In this document: one piece after another, positions 25,769 to 34,147 of the stretch | Layout: each line of letters begins with the position of its first letter | Position numbering within the stretch: position 1 is the stretch's first letter | Source of the DNA: Streptomyces sp. D2-8 | GTDB taxonomy: Bacteria; Actinomycetota; Actinomycetes; Streptomycetales; Streptomycetaceae | Reading direction: 5' to 3' | DNA length: 64,000 nt | NCBI RefSeq assembly: GCF_023184515.1 | Contig: NZ_JAAHBP010000008.1 | Coordinates: 186,001 to 250,000 of the forward strand | Notes under the pieces: generated by a model | Seen by the model: only the letters and a program-made list of their open reading frames with translations | What the model was told of the DNA's origin: nothing | Databases searched by the model: none | Position numbers and translations under genes: made by a program

Positions 25769-25795
25769 GGGAACCGAGTAAACGATGAGTAAGTT
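25769..25795 (+). promoter_or_regulatory. Candidate ECF (SigR-like) promoter of the UPF0182 gene
   Basis: GGGAAC (25769-25774), 18 nt, GTT (25793-25795). It has the SigR spacing and -10 and differs from the sigR and mycoredoxin promoters only in the last base of the -35 box. SigE-class promoters also use GGAAC but with shorter spacers. Confidence 0.5.
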
Positions 25796-25886
25796 GCATA
25801 GGTGGGGGCCCACGATCACGGGGGCCGCAGACGGTCCGTGAAAACGCGGGCCTGACGAATCAACAGCGAACTTCGAGGTGTGCACC

Positions 25887-28838
25887 TTGGCTTTCCAGAT
25901 GCCGGACCGCGGCGGAGGCCCGACAGGGCCGCGGATCAGAGTGGGCCGCCCGTCCCGGCGTGTCCGGACCCTGCTCATGACGCTGGGTGTCCTTGCCGTT
26001 CTCGGCATGGCGTTCACCATGTTCGCGGGCTTTTGGACGGACTGGCTCTGGTACCGCTCGGTGAACTACTCCTCGGTCTTCACCACCACCCTGTGGACCA
26101 AGATCGGGCTCTTCTTCGTCTTCGGCCTGCTCATGGCCCTGGCCGTCGGCTTCAACATCTGGCTGGCGCACCGGCTGCGGCCGCCGCTGAGCGCCATGTC
26201 GATGGAGCAGCAGAACCTCGACCGGTACCGGATGGGCATCGCGCCCTACAAGAAGTGGCTGCTGTTCGGGATCACCGCCCTGGTGGGTCTGATCGCCGGC
26301 GCCTCCGCCTCCGGCCAGTGGCGGACGTGGCTGATGTGGGTCAACGGCGTGCCCTTCGGCCAGAAGGACCCGCAGTTCAAGCTGGACGTCGCCTTCTACG
26401 CCTTCGACCTGCCCTGGTACCGGTTCCTGCTCGGCTTCGGCTTCGCCGCCGCGATCCTGTCCGTGATCGCCGCCGCGCTCACGCACTACCTCTACGGCGG
26501 GCTGCGCGTCACCAGCCCCGGCGCCCGCGCGACGGCCGCGGCCACCGGGCATCTGTCGGTGCTCATCGGCATCTTCGTGGCGCTGAAGGCGGTCGCGTAC
26601 TGGCTCGACCGGTACGGACTCGCGGTGAAGTCCAGCGACTTCCGGGCTACCGACAACTGGACGGGTCTGAGGTACGTCGACGCCAACGCCTACCTGCCGG
26701 CCAAGACGATCCTGTTCTGCATCGCCGTCATCTGCGCGCTGCTGTTCTTCGCCACCCTGTGGCGGCGCACCTGGCAGCTGCCCGTGATCGGCTTCGGCCT
26801 GATGGTGCTCTCCGCGATCCTCATCGGCGGCCTCTACCCGGCGATCGTGCAGAAGTTCCAGGTCCAGCCGAACGAGCAGGCCAAGGAAGCGCCGTACGTC
26901 GAGAAGAACCTCGAGGCGACGCGCAAGGCCTACGGCATCGACGGCACCAAGGTCACCGACTACTCGGGCACCGGCAACACCGAGGACAAGACGAAGCTGC
27001 GCGACGACGTCGACTCCACGGCGAGCATCCGGATCATGGACCCGAACGTCGTCTCGCCGACCTTCCAGCAGCTCCAGCAGATCAGGAACTACTACGCGTT
27101 CCCGGAGAACCTGGACGTCGACCGCTACGCCAAGGACGGCAAGGACCAGGACACCGTCATCGGCCTGCGTGAGATCAATCTGGCGGGCATCCCGAAGAAG
27201 AACTGGATCAACAACCACTTCCGTTACACCCACGGGTACGGAGTGGTCGCCGCCGAGGGCACCAGCGCCGACGCGCAGGGCCGGCCGAACTTCACGGAGT
27301 CCGACCTGCCCTCCAAGGGCGACCTCGGCACGTACGAGCAGCGGGTCTACTACGGCGAGAAGACCACCACGTACTCCATCGTCGGCGGTCCCCAGAAGGA
27401 GATCGACTACTCCGACGACAACGGCGAGAAGACCACCAGCTACAAGGGCGACAGCGGGGTCAACCTCTCCAACCCGGTGAACCGGGCCGCCTATGCGGCG
27501 GCGTTCGGCGAGCCGCAGATCCTGTACTCCGGTGCCATCGGCGACGGTTCGCGGATCCTGTACAACCGCACGCCCAAGGAGCGCGTCGAGGCGGTCGCCC
27601 CCTGGCTGACCATCGACGGCGACGCCTACCCGGCGGTCGTGGACGGCCGGATCCAGTGGATCGTCGACGCGTACACGACGACGAACGGCTACCCGTACTC
27701 CTCGCGTACGACGCTGGGTGACACCACGGCCGACTCGCTGACAGCGGCCAACGACAACCGCGCGGTGGTGGCCCAGCAGAACCAGGTCAACTACATCCGC
27801 AACTCGGTGAAGGCCACCGTCGACGCCTACACCGGCAAGGTCAAGCTCTTTCAGTGGGACACCCAGGACCCCGTCCTGAAGACCTGGATGAAGGCCTTCC
27901 CGAACACGGTGGAGCCCAAGAGTGACATCTCCAAGTCGCTGATGGACCACCTTCGCTACCCCCAGGACCTGTTCAAGGTCCAGCGGGAACTGCTCACCCG
28001 CTACCACGTGAAGGACGCCACGACGTTCCTCAGCGGCAGCGAGGTGTGGCAGGTGCCGGACGACCCGACGAACAGGTCGGGCAGCGCGGTGCCGCCGTAC
28101 TACCTGAGCATGAAGATGCCCGACCAGCAAGCGCAGTCGTTCTCGCTGACGACGACCTTCACCCCCACCGGCCGTGACAACCTCAGCGCCTTCATGGCGG
28201 TCGACGCCGAGGCGGGCACCGGTGACTACGGCAAGATCAGAATCCTGAAACTGCCGACCAACACCACGGTCAACGGACCCAAGCAGGTCCAGAGCCAGTT
28301 CAACTCGCAAGAGGAGATCGCCGAGTCCATCAGGCTCCTGAGAGGCGGCGACTCCGAGGTCGAGTACGGCAACCTGCTGACGGTGCCGCTCGACGGAGGA
28401 CTGCTGTACGTGGAGCCGGTCTACGTGCGCGGTGGTGGGCTGAAGTACCCGCTGCTGCGCAAGGTGCTGGTCACCTACGGAGGTCAGACCGCCTTCGAGA
28501 ACACCCTCGACGAGGCCCTCAACAAGATCTTCGGAGCGGACGGCCCGGTCACCCAGCCACCACCGGACGAGGGCGATACGACACCACCGCCGACGTCCGA
28601 CAACCCGACGGTCCAACAGGCCCTGGAGGATGCCCAGAAGGCGTTCGACGCCGGCCAGGAGGCCCTGAAGAAGAACGACTGGGAGGCGTACGGCAAGGCG
28701 CAGAAGGACCTCGAGGACGCCCTGCAGCGGGCCGAGGACGCGCAGGCCGAGGCGAGCCGGGCGGGCGGTTCCGGGGGCGGTGAGAGCAAGCCCAGCGCCA
28801 AGCCGAGCGGCAGTCCGAGTCCGAAGCCGAGCAGCTAG
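25887..28838 (+). CDS. UPF0182-family large membrane protein
   Basis: 983 residues from a TTG at 25887 with GAGG 8 nt upstream; GTG at 25878 overlaps that site and ATG at 25899 is too far from it. About seven membrane spans fill the first 330 residues (for example TLLMTLGVLAVLGMAFTMFA and LLFGITALVGLIAGASA). A large domain with NNHFRYTHGYGVV and other conserved blocks follows, probably outside the membrane. The tail is acidic, then Pro/Ser/Lys-rich. The family is widespread in actinobacteria and cyanobacteria and has no established function. A SigR-like promoter lies upstream. Confidence 0.9.
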   Translation: MAFQMPDRGGGPTGPRIRVGRPSRRVRTLLMTLGVLAVLGMAFTMFAGFWTDWLWYRSVNYSSVFTTTLWTKIGLFFVFGLLMALAVGFNIWLAHRLRPPLSAMSMEQQNLDRYRMGIAPYKKWLLFGITALVGLIAGASASGQWRTWLMWVNGVPFGQKDPQFKLDVAFYAFDLPWYRFLLGFGFAAAILSVIAAALTHYLYGGLRVTSPGARATAAATGHLSVLIGIFVALKAVAYWLDRYGLAVKSSDFRATDNWTGLRYVDANAYLPAKTILFCIAVICALLFFATLWRRTWQLPVIGFGLMVLSAILIGGLYPAIVQKFQVQPNEQAKEAPYVEKNLEATRKAYGIDGTKVTDYSGTGNTEDKTKLRDDVDSTASIRIMDPNVVSPTFQQLQQIRNYYAFPENLDVDRYAKDGKDQDTVIGLREINLAGIPKKNWINNHFRYTHGYGVVAAEGTSADAQGRPNFTESDLPSKGDLGTYEQRVYYGEKTTTYSIVGGPQKEIDYSDDNGEKTTSYKGDSGVNLSNPVNRAAYAAAFGEPQILYSGAIGDGSRILYNRTPKERVEAVAPWLTIDGDAYPAVVDGRIQWIVDAYTTTNGYPYSSRTTLGDTTADSLTAANDNRAVVAQQNQVNYIRNSVKATVDAYTGKVKLFQWDTQDPVLKTWMKAFPNTVEPKSDISKSLMDHLRYPQDLFKVQRELLTRYHVKDATTFLSGSEVWQVPDDPTNRSGSAVPPYYLSMKMPDQQAQSFSLTTTFTPTGRDNLSAFMAVDAEAGTGDYGKIRILKLPTNTTVNGPKQVQSQFNSQEEIAESIRLLRGGDSEVEYGNLLTVPLDGGLLYVEPVYVRGGGLKYPLLRKVLVTYGGQTAFENTLDEALNKIFGADGPVTQPPPDEGDTTPPPTSDNPTVQQALEDAQKAFDAGQEALKKNDWEAYGKAQKDLEDALQRAEDAQAEASRAGGSGGGESKPSAKPSGSPSPKPSS

Positions 28839-28895
28839 GGCCCTGGCCTGGTCAAATGCCCACCCCGCGCCGTGATACGGTTGTGAACACAACGG

Positions 28896-28969
28896 CGCGG
28901 GGTGGAGCAGCTCGGTAGCTCGCTGGGCTCATAACCCAGAGGTCGCAGGTTCAAATCCTGTCCCCGCTA
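28896..28969 (+). tRNA. Initiator tRNA-Met (CAT), copy 1
   Basis: A 74-nt cloverleaf. The acceptor stem CGCGGGG pairs with CCCCGC, leaving a mismatched C1:U72. The anticodon stem has three G:C pairs (GGG/CCC) around CTCATAA, with CAT at 28930-28932. Both features mark an initiator. T-loop GGTTCAAATCC. CCA is not encoded. An identical copy is at 31111-31184. Confidence 0.97.
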
Positions 28970-29003
28970 CTGAAGTCGCAATGTCCGAGCGGCAGGGCGA
29001 CAC

Positions 29004-29040
29004 CGAAGGCCCGGATTCCACACAGGAATCCGGGCCTTCG
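29004..29040 (+). terminator. Terminator after tRNA copy 1
   Basis: A perfect 16-bp stem (29004-29019 with 29025-29040) and ACACA loop, 35 bp after the tRNA. The remaining spacer to 29203 shows no gene. Confidence 0.85.
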
Positions 29041-29203
29041 TGATGTGTGAACGCATGTGCTGGCGCAGGCTGTGGCCGCGCCGCCGGGGGGAGTTGGCCG
29101 ATCTGTGTTTCACTTGTCTCTCTGTGGGCATGTCGACAAAACGCTGTAGTGACCTCACTGGCTGCGGTATACCAGGTGTACCCAGGTTGCAGGTGGTGCG
29201 ACG

Positions 29204-31027
29204 ATGGACGTTATGGGGGACAAGGCAACTCTGTTCGAGACAGGGCGTTTTGTGCAGCCTTCCAGCCGGGAGGACACCGAGACCCCGGACGAGACCGGGG
29301 AGATCGCCGACGAGGCGGCCGAGGAGCTGCGTCAGCGGCTCGCCGCCGAGGCCGGCGACGTCGAGGCGATGAGTGTCCTCGGCGCCATGCTGCTGCGCCG
29401 CGGCGATCTCGACGGTGCCGAGCCTCATCTGCGTGCCGCCACCGCCGCGGGTGACCGGGCGGCCGCCAACAACCTGGGAGTCCTCCTGCACCAGCGGGGG
29501 TACGCCGACGAGGCCGCCGGATGGTGGCGGATCGCCGCCGTCGCCGGATCCACGGCTGCCGCGCACGCCCTCGGTCGGCACCACCGCGAGCGCGGCGACG
29601 AACCCGCCGCCGAGTACTGGCTGCGCCAGTCCGCCGAGCAGGGCCACACGCTGGGCGCGTACGCGCTCGCCGACCTGCTGGAGCACCGCGCGGACCCCGG
29701 GGCCGAGCAGTGGATGCGGGTCGCGGCCGAGCGAGGGCACCGGGAGGCGGCCTACCGGCTGGCGCGGGCGCTGGACCGCAAGGCGGCGCGGGAAGCCGAC
29801 GGTGACAACGGTGTCCAGGTGCCCGAGGAGGCCGAGCAGTGGTACCTGCAGGCCGCCGCGCGCGGCCACCGGAGGGCCGCGCTGCACCTCGGGACGATCC
29901 TGGAGAGGCGCGGCGAACTCAAGGAGGCCGGGCGCTGGTACCTGACGTCCGCCAAGGACGGTGAGGCGCGGGCCGCCTGCGCGCTCGGCTTCCTGCTGCG
30001 CGACGCGGGCGACACCGAGAACGCCGCCGTGTGGTGGCTGCGGGCCGCCCAGGACGGCGACGGCAACGCGGCGAACGCACTGGGCGCGCTGCACGCCGAG
30101 CGGGGCGAGACGCAGACCGCCGAGCGCTGGTACCGGGCCGCGATGGACGCGGGCGACGTGAACGGCGCGTACAACCTCGGCCTGCTCTGCGCCGAGCAGG
30201 GGCGCACCCCGCAGGCCGAGCAGTGGTACCGGCGCGCGGCCTACGCCGGACACCGGGAGGCCGCGAACGCGCTGGCGATCCTGCTGCTGCGGTGCGGCGA
30301 CGAGACGGGCGCGGAGCCGTGGTTCTCCAAGGCCGCGGAGGCCGGGAGCGTGGACGCCGCCTTCAACCTCGGCATCCTGCATGCCGGGCGGGGCGAGGAG
30401 GAGGCCGCGCTGCGCTGGTACGAGCGGGCCGCGTCCGCCGGGCACACCGAGGCGGCGCTCCAGGTCGGCATGGCGAGGCTGCGGGACGGCGACGAGCAGG
30501 AGGCCGAGCGGCATCTGCGGTGTGCGGCCGGCGGCGGGAGCGCTGAGGCCGCGTACCGGCTGGCGACCGTGCTCGACGCGCGGCGGCCGCCGGAGCCCGC
30601 GCACGAGCTCGGGGAGCCGGTGCACCGGCGGAGCGAGTGCGAGGAGTGGTACGAGCGGGCGGCGTCGCAGGGGCATCGGCGGGCGCAGGTCCGGGTGGGC
30701 ATGCTGGCCGCGGCCCGGGGTGATGTCGTCGAGGCGGCTCGGTGGTACCGGGAGGCCGCCGCGGCCGGGTCCCGCAACGGCGCGTTCAATCTCGGGCTGC
30801 TGCTGGCCCGGGAGGGGAGCGAGCCCGAGGCGGCGGTCTGGTGGACCCGGGCCGCCGACGCCGGGCACGGGCGGGCGGCGTTGCGGCTGGCCCTGGTCTA
30901 CGCGCGTCGGGGTGAGCTGGCGGAGGGGCAGCGGTGGGCCGACCGGGCCGTGTCGCTGGGGCCGTCCTCCGTCACCGAGAGGGCGGAGCGGCTGAGGGAC
31001 GCGCTGCGGCAGGAGCTGTCCGCGTGA
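29204..31027 (+). CDS. Sel1/TPR-like repeat protein
   Basis: 607 residues. After an acidic N terminus of about 35 residues, the protein is built of repeated helical pairs of about 36 residues (AGDRAAANNLGVLLHQRG, AGDVNGAYNLGLLCAEQG, AGSVDAAFNLGILHAGRG and more), typical of Sel1-like/TPR solenoids. Such repeats bind partner proteins. There is no catalytic domain, signal peptide or membrane span. AGGTGG lies before the ATG at 29204; ATG 29213 (MGDKATLF) is an alternative. It sits alone between two identical initiator tRNA genes. Function unknown. Confidence 0.9.
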   Translation: MDVMGDKATLFETGRFVQPSSREDTETPDETGEIADEAAEELRQRLAAEAGDVEAMSVLGAMLLRRGDLDGAEPHLRAATAAGDRAAANNLGVLLHQRGYADEAAGWWRIAAVAGSTAAAHALGRHHRERGDEPAAEYWLRQSAEQGHTLGAYALADLLEHRADPGAEQWMRVAAERGHREAAYRLARALDRKAAREADGDNGVQVPEEAEQWYLQAAARGHRRAALHLGTILERRGELKEAGRWYLTSAKDGEARAACALGFLLRDAGDTENAAVWWLRAAQDGDGNAANALGALHAERGETQTAERWYRAAMDAGDVNGAYNLGLLCAEQGRTPQAEQWYRRAAYAGHREAANALAILLLRCGDETGAEPWFSKAAEAGSVDAAFNLGILHAGRGEEEAALRWYERAASAGHTEAALQVGMARLRDGDEQEAERHLRCAAGGGSAEAAYRLATVLDARRPPEPAHELGEPVHRRSECEEWYERAASQGHRRAQVRVGMLAAARGDVVEAARWYREAAAAGSRNGAFNLGLLLAREGSEPEAAVWWTRAADAGHGRAALRLALVYARRGELAEGQRWADRAVSLGPSSVTERAERLRDALRQELSA

Positions 31028-31110
31028 GGTGCTGTCGAGGGGACCGGAGCGCGGCCCGGGCAATGGATTTGCATCCGTCCTCTGCGGTGACGTAACGTTG
31101 CATTCAACGA

Positions 31111-31184
31111 CGCGGGGTGGAGCAGCTCGGTAGCTCGCTGGGCTCATAACCCAGAGGTCGCAGGTTCAAATCCTGTCCCCGCTA
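31111..31184 (+). tRNA. Initiator tRNA-Met (CAT), copy 2
   Basis: Identical to copy 1 over all 74 nt and for several bases downstream (CTGAAG). The anticodon CAT is at 31145-31147, with the C1:U72 mismatch and three G:C anticodon-stem pairs of an initiator. Confidence 0.97.
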
Positions 31185-31191
31185 CTGAAGG

Positions 31192-31227
31192 CTGAGGGCC
31201 GGAATCCGAAAGGGTTCCGGCCCTCGG
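31192..31227 (+). terminator. Terminator after tRNA copy 2
   Basis: A 16-bp stem with two G:U pairs and a GAAA tetraloop (31208-31211), then TGTTTTCT, lying 7 bp after the tRNA. Confidence 0.85.
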
Positions 31228-31233
31228 TGTTTT

Positions 31234-31678
31234 CTATCGGCCGTGGCCCACCGCTTCCTCGTGCAGCGAGCGATTCACCGTGCTGGACTCGGGGAGCGAG
31301 TCGCCTTCCGCGACGCCCTGAGCGCGGTAGGCCGCCTGGAGGCAGTCCGCCGTGCCCCTGCGGATCTCCCAGTCCATACGGAGGGACGGGGTGGAGCGCA
31401 GGATCGCGGCGTCCGTCTTCAGAAGGTCCGCCAGATACGTGACGTAGCTCTCATCTTGCTTGTGATCGGCCGCGAAGTGCGTGTCCACCGTGCGGATGTA
31501 CGCCCGCAGCAGGGCCACCCCGGCGTCCACGTCGTCGTTCAGCAGGCTGGGGCCGTGGAGCATGCCGCCCAGGGGTTCGCCCGGGGGCTGTCCGCCCAGG
31601 AAGGCGTAGTCCGGCTCGCCGTCGACCCGGCGCCACACCGGGTCCGGCAGCCATGCGGAGTCGACGCCGCCGTTCTGG
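31234..31678 (-). pseudogene. Remnant of ABC-transporter substrate-binding protein (C-terminal part)
   Basis: Read leftwards, the frame encodes QNGGVDSAWLPDPVW, then a segment typical of the C-terminal lobe of nitrate/sulfonate/taurine-type (SsuA/TauA, NMT1-like) binding proteins, ending near 31234. The N-terminal lobe and signal peptide are absent. At its 5' end the sequence runs directly into an ATPase fragment in another frame. The nearest ATG (31638) is mid-domain. This is a truncated gene left by a deletion, not a working protein. Confidence 0.75.
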
Positions 31679-31916
31679 AGGGGGTCATGGCGGCCGGGCG
31701 CGCAGTGGAGGTGCGGATCTCCAGGGTGCCGGTGCTGGGCTGGAGCAGGCCCGCGGCGATGCGGAGCAGCGTGGACTTGCCGCAGCCCGAGGGGCCCACG
31801 AGGCAGACGAACTCGCCGGAGGCGACGGTCAGGTCGAGGGGTCCGAGGGCGTCGACCGCGCGGGGGCCCCGGCCGAAGGTGCGCGTCAGGTCATGGGCGG
31901 TGAGTTCTGTACAGGG
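31679..31916 (-). pseudogene. Remnant of ABC-transporter ATPase (N-terminal part)
   Basis: Read leftwards from 31916: ELTAHDLTRTFGRGP, then SGEFVCLVGPSGCGKSTLL with an intact Walker A, then TGTLEIRTSTARPAAM, which in SsuB/TauB-type ATPases precedes the Q-loop. The frame then jumps into binding-protein sequence out of frame. Q-loop, signature, Walker B and H-loop are missing. No normal start codon precedes ELTAHD; a TAA is just upstream. It is one half of a deletion scar. Confidence 0.75.
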
Positions 31917-32014
31917 CTCTCCCGCTTAGGTCTCCTCGCGGAGTGCGGAACGGACTGGTGGGTGCCGCCGACCATATGGCGACCCGTCAGATACGGGAAG
32001 TGTGCGGGCAGCGC

Positions 32015-32046
32015 AAAGCCCCGGCACCCATGAGTGCCGGGGCTTT
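32015..32046. terminator. Terminator of catR
   Basis: AAAGCCCCGGCAC (32015-32027) pairs with GTGCCGGGGCTTT (32034-32046). On the minus strand it follows the catR stop by about 20 bp and ends in UUU. Confidence 0.85.
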
Positions 32047-32067
32047 CGTGCGTTCCGTGCGGGAGGG

Positions 32068-32490
32068 CTAGGCGGCCGCGCAGTTCGGGCAGACGCCGCG
32101 GTACGTCACCTCGACGTCCGAGACCGTGAAGCCGAAGCGCTCGGTGTCGGGGAGGTCCGCCAGCGGGTTGCCGATCGGGTGGACGTCCCGGATCGCGCCG
32201 CACTGGGCGCAGACCAGGTGGTGGTGTGGCTGGTGGGCGTTCGGGTCGTACCGCTTGGCGCGCTGGTCGGTCGAGACCTCGAGCACCTCGCCGAGGGTCA
32301 CGAGTTCGCCCAGCGTGTTGTAGACGGTCGCCCGGGAGATCTCGGGCAGCTTGGCGACGGCCCGGGCGTGGACCTCGTCGGCCGTCAGGTGGACGTGTTC
32401 GCCGTCGAGGACCTCGGCCACGACGCGTCGCTGCGCGGTCATCCGCCATCCGCGTCCGCGCAGGCGTTCCAGAAGGTCACTCATAGCCAT
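32068..32490 (-). CDS. catR: Fur/PerR-family peroxide-type repressor CatR
   Basis: 140 residues from ATG at 32490; a second ATG two codons on (MSDLLERL) is equally likely. The N-terminal winged helix (GWRMTAQRRVVAEVL) and DNA helix (EISRATVYNTLGELV) are Fur-type. HQPHHHLVCAQCGAIRD supplies the metal-binding histidines and the first CxxC; VCPNC near the end gives the second. Fur-like CatR in S. coelicolor represses the catalase gene and its own gene and is inactivated by peroxide. Here it is divergent from a catalase gene, with two short palindromes between them. Confidence 0.92.
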   Translation of the reverse strand: MAMSDLLERLRGRGWRMTAQRRVVAEVLDGEHVHLTADEVHARAVAKLPEISRATVYNTLGELVTLGEVLEVSTDQRAKRYDPNAHQPHHHLVCAQCGAIRDVHPIGNPLADLPDTERFGFTVSDVEVTYRGVCPNCAAA

Positions 32491-32534
32491 CAGCGTAACA
32501 GCAAAGCGGACCAGGTCCCGAACAGATGTGAGTT

Positions 32535-32544
32535 TAGAGCTCTA
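32535..32544. promoter_or_regulatory. Palindrome TAGAGCTCTA in the catR-catA spacer
   Basis: A perfect 10-bp palindrome 8 bp from the TAGACA-type site, placed between the divergent starts. Possibly a second operator arm or part of the catR promoter. Confidence 0.4.
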
Positions 32545-32551
32545 CTTGCTT

Positions 32552-32564
32552 TAGACATTGTCTA
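32552..32564. promoter_or_regulatory. Likely CatR operator
   Basis: TAGACA-T-TGTCTA, a perfect 6-1-6 palindrome in the only AT-rich stretch of the spacer between catR and catA. Its size and position fit a Fur/PerR-type operator controlling both genes. Confidence 0.7.
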
Positions 32565-32625
32565 TTGTAAGATCGAGGGTGACTCTGGCCATGGGGTTTG
32601 GTCAGGAACGACGCAGGAGGCGCAT

Positions 32626-34077
32626 GTGACGCAGGGACCGCTTACGACGGAGGCCGGGGCTCCGGTCGCCGACAACCAGAACAGCGAGACCGCGGGCGTC
32701 GGCGGCCCGGTACTCGTCCAGGACCAGCTCCTGCTGGAGAAGCTGGCCCACTTCAACCGTGAGCGCATCCCGGAGCGGGTCGTGCACGCCCGCGGCGCGG
32801 GGGCGTACGGCACCTTCACGGTGACCGCCGACGTCACGCCGTACACACGCGCCGCGTTCCTCTCCGAGGCCGGCAAGCAGACCGAGGTCTTCCTGCGCTT
32901 CTCGACGGTGGCCGGCAACCTGGGCGCGGCGGACGCGGTCCGCGACCCGCGCGGCTTCGCGCTGAAGTTCTACACCGAGGAGGGCAACTACGACCTCGTC
33001 GGCAACAACACCCCGGTGTTCTTCATCAAGGACGCCGTCAAGTTCCCGGACTTCATCCACACCCAGAAGCGCGACCCGTACACCGGCTCGACGGAGTCGG
33101 ACAACGTCTGGGACTTCTGGAGCCTGTCGCCCGAGTCCACGCACCAGGTGACCTGGCTGTTCGGTGACCGCGGCATCCCCGCCTCGTACCGTCACATGGA
33201 CGGCTTCGGCTCGCACACCTTCCAGTGGAGCAACGAGGCCGGGGAGGCCTTCTGGGTGAAGTACCACTTCAAGACGGACCAGGGCATCAAGAACCTGACC
33301 GCGGAGGCCGCCGCCCGGCTCGCCGGTGAGGACCCCGACTCCCATCAGCGCGACCTGCGCCGGGCCATCGAGCGCGGCGAGTACCCGACCTGGACCGTCG
33401 GCGTGCAGATCATGCCGGTGGCCGAGGCGGCGACGTACCGGTTCAACCCGTTCGACCTGACCAAGGTCTGGCCGCACGCGGACTACCCGGTCGTGGAGAT
33501 CGGCAAGCTGGAGCTCAACCGCAACCCGGAGAACGTCTTCGCCGAGGTCGAGCAGTCGATCTTCAGCCCCGCCCACTTCGTGCCGGGCATCGGCCCGTCC
33601 CCGGACAAGATGCTCCAGGGCCGCCTCTTCGCCTACGGCGACGCCCACCGCTACCGCGTCGGCGTCAACGCCGACCATCTGCCGGTGAACCGCCCGCACG
33701 CCACCGTGGCGCGCACCAACTCCCGTGACGGGTACCTGTACGACGGCCGCCACCGGGGCGCGAAGAACTACGAGCCGAACAGCTTCGGCGGCCCGTTCCA
33801 GACGGACCGTCCGCTGTGGTCCGCCACGGCCGTGAGCGGCGCGACGGGCAACCACCCGGCCCCGGTTCACGCCGAGGACGACGACTTCGTGCAGGCGGGC
33901 AACCTCTACCGCCTGATGAGCGAGGACGAGAAGGAGCGCCTGATCGCCAATCTGGCGGGCTTCATCGCCAAGGTCTCGCGCGACGACATCGTCGAGCGGG
34001 CGATCGACAACTTCCGTCGGGCCGACGGAGACTACGGCAAGCGGCTGGAGGCCGCGGTCCAAGCCCTGCGCGGCTGA
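32626..34077 (+). CDS. catA: Monofunctional haem catalase
   Basis: 483 residues from a GTG at 32626 with GGAGG 5 nt upstream. Catalytic and haem motifs of small-subunit clade 3 catalases are present: PERVVHARGAGAYGTF (distal His), RFSTVAG, DPRGFALKFYTEEGNYDLVGN (distal Asn), and RLFAYGDAHRYR near residue 335, with the proximal haem tyrosine in FAYGD. The length is normal for the family. It decomposes hydrogen peroxide in the cytoplasm. The divergent catR gene and the shared palindrome indicate peroxide-inducible control. Confidence 0.96.
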   Translation: MTQGPLTTEAGAPVADNQNSETAGVGGPVLVQDQLLLEKLAHFNRERIPERVVHARGAGAYGTFTVTADVTPYTRAAFLSEAGKQTEVFLRFSTVAGNLGAADAVRDPRGFALKFYTEEGNYDLVGNNTPVFFIKDAVKFPDFIHTQKRDPYTGSTESDNVWDFWSLSPESTHQVTWLFGDRGIPASYRHMDGFGSHTFQWSNEAGEAFWVKYHFKTDQGIKNLTAEAAARLAGEDPDSHQRDLRRAIERGEYPTWTVGVQIMPVAEAATYRFNPFDLTKVWPHADYPVVEIGKLELNRNPENVFAEVEQSIFSPAHFVPGIGPSPDKMLQGRLFAYGDAHRYRVGVNADHLPVNRPHATVARTNSRDGYLYDGRHRGAKNYEPNSFGGPFQTDRPLWSATAVSGATGNHPAPVHAEDDDFVQAGNLYRLMSEDEKERLIANLAGFIAKVSRDDIVERAIDNFRRADGDYGKRLEAAVQALRG

Positions 34078-34106
34078 ACTCCAGCGCTGGACCGCTTGCG
34101 GTAGTG

Positions 34107-34140
34107 GACGGGCCGGGTCCCTCTCGGGGCCCGGCCCGTC
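34107..34140. terminator. Terminator between catA and the CBS-domain gene
   Basis: A 15-bp stem with one G:U pair (34107-34121 with 34126-34140) and a TCTC loop, between two convergent genes. Confidence 0.85.
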
Positions 34141-34147
34141 CGCGTGG

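Noticed and set aside
25860..28892. Long minus-strand frame opposite the UPF0182 gene, and similar long frames elsewhere
   Set aside because: These reflect third-position GC bias of the real genes; composition is Val/Gly/Arg-rich and they lack ribosome sites and domain motifs.
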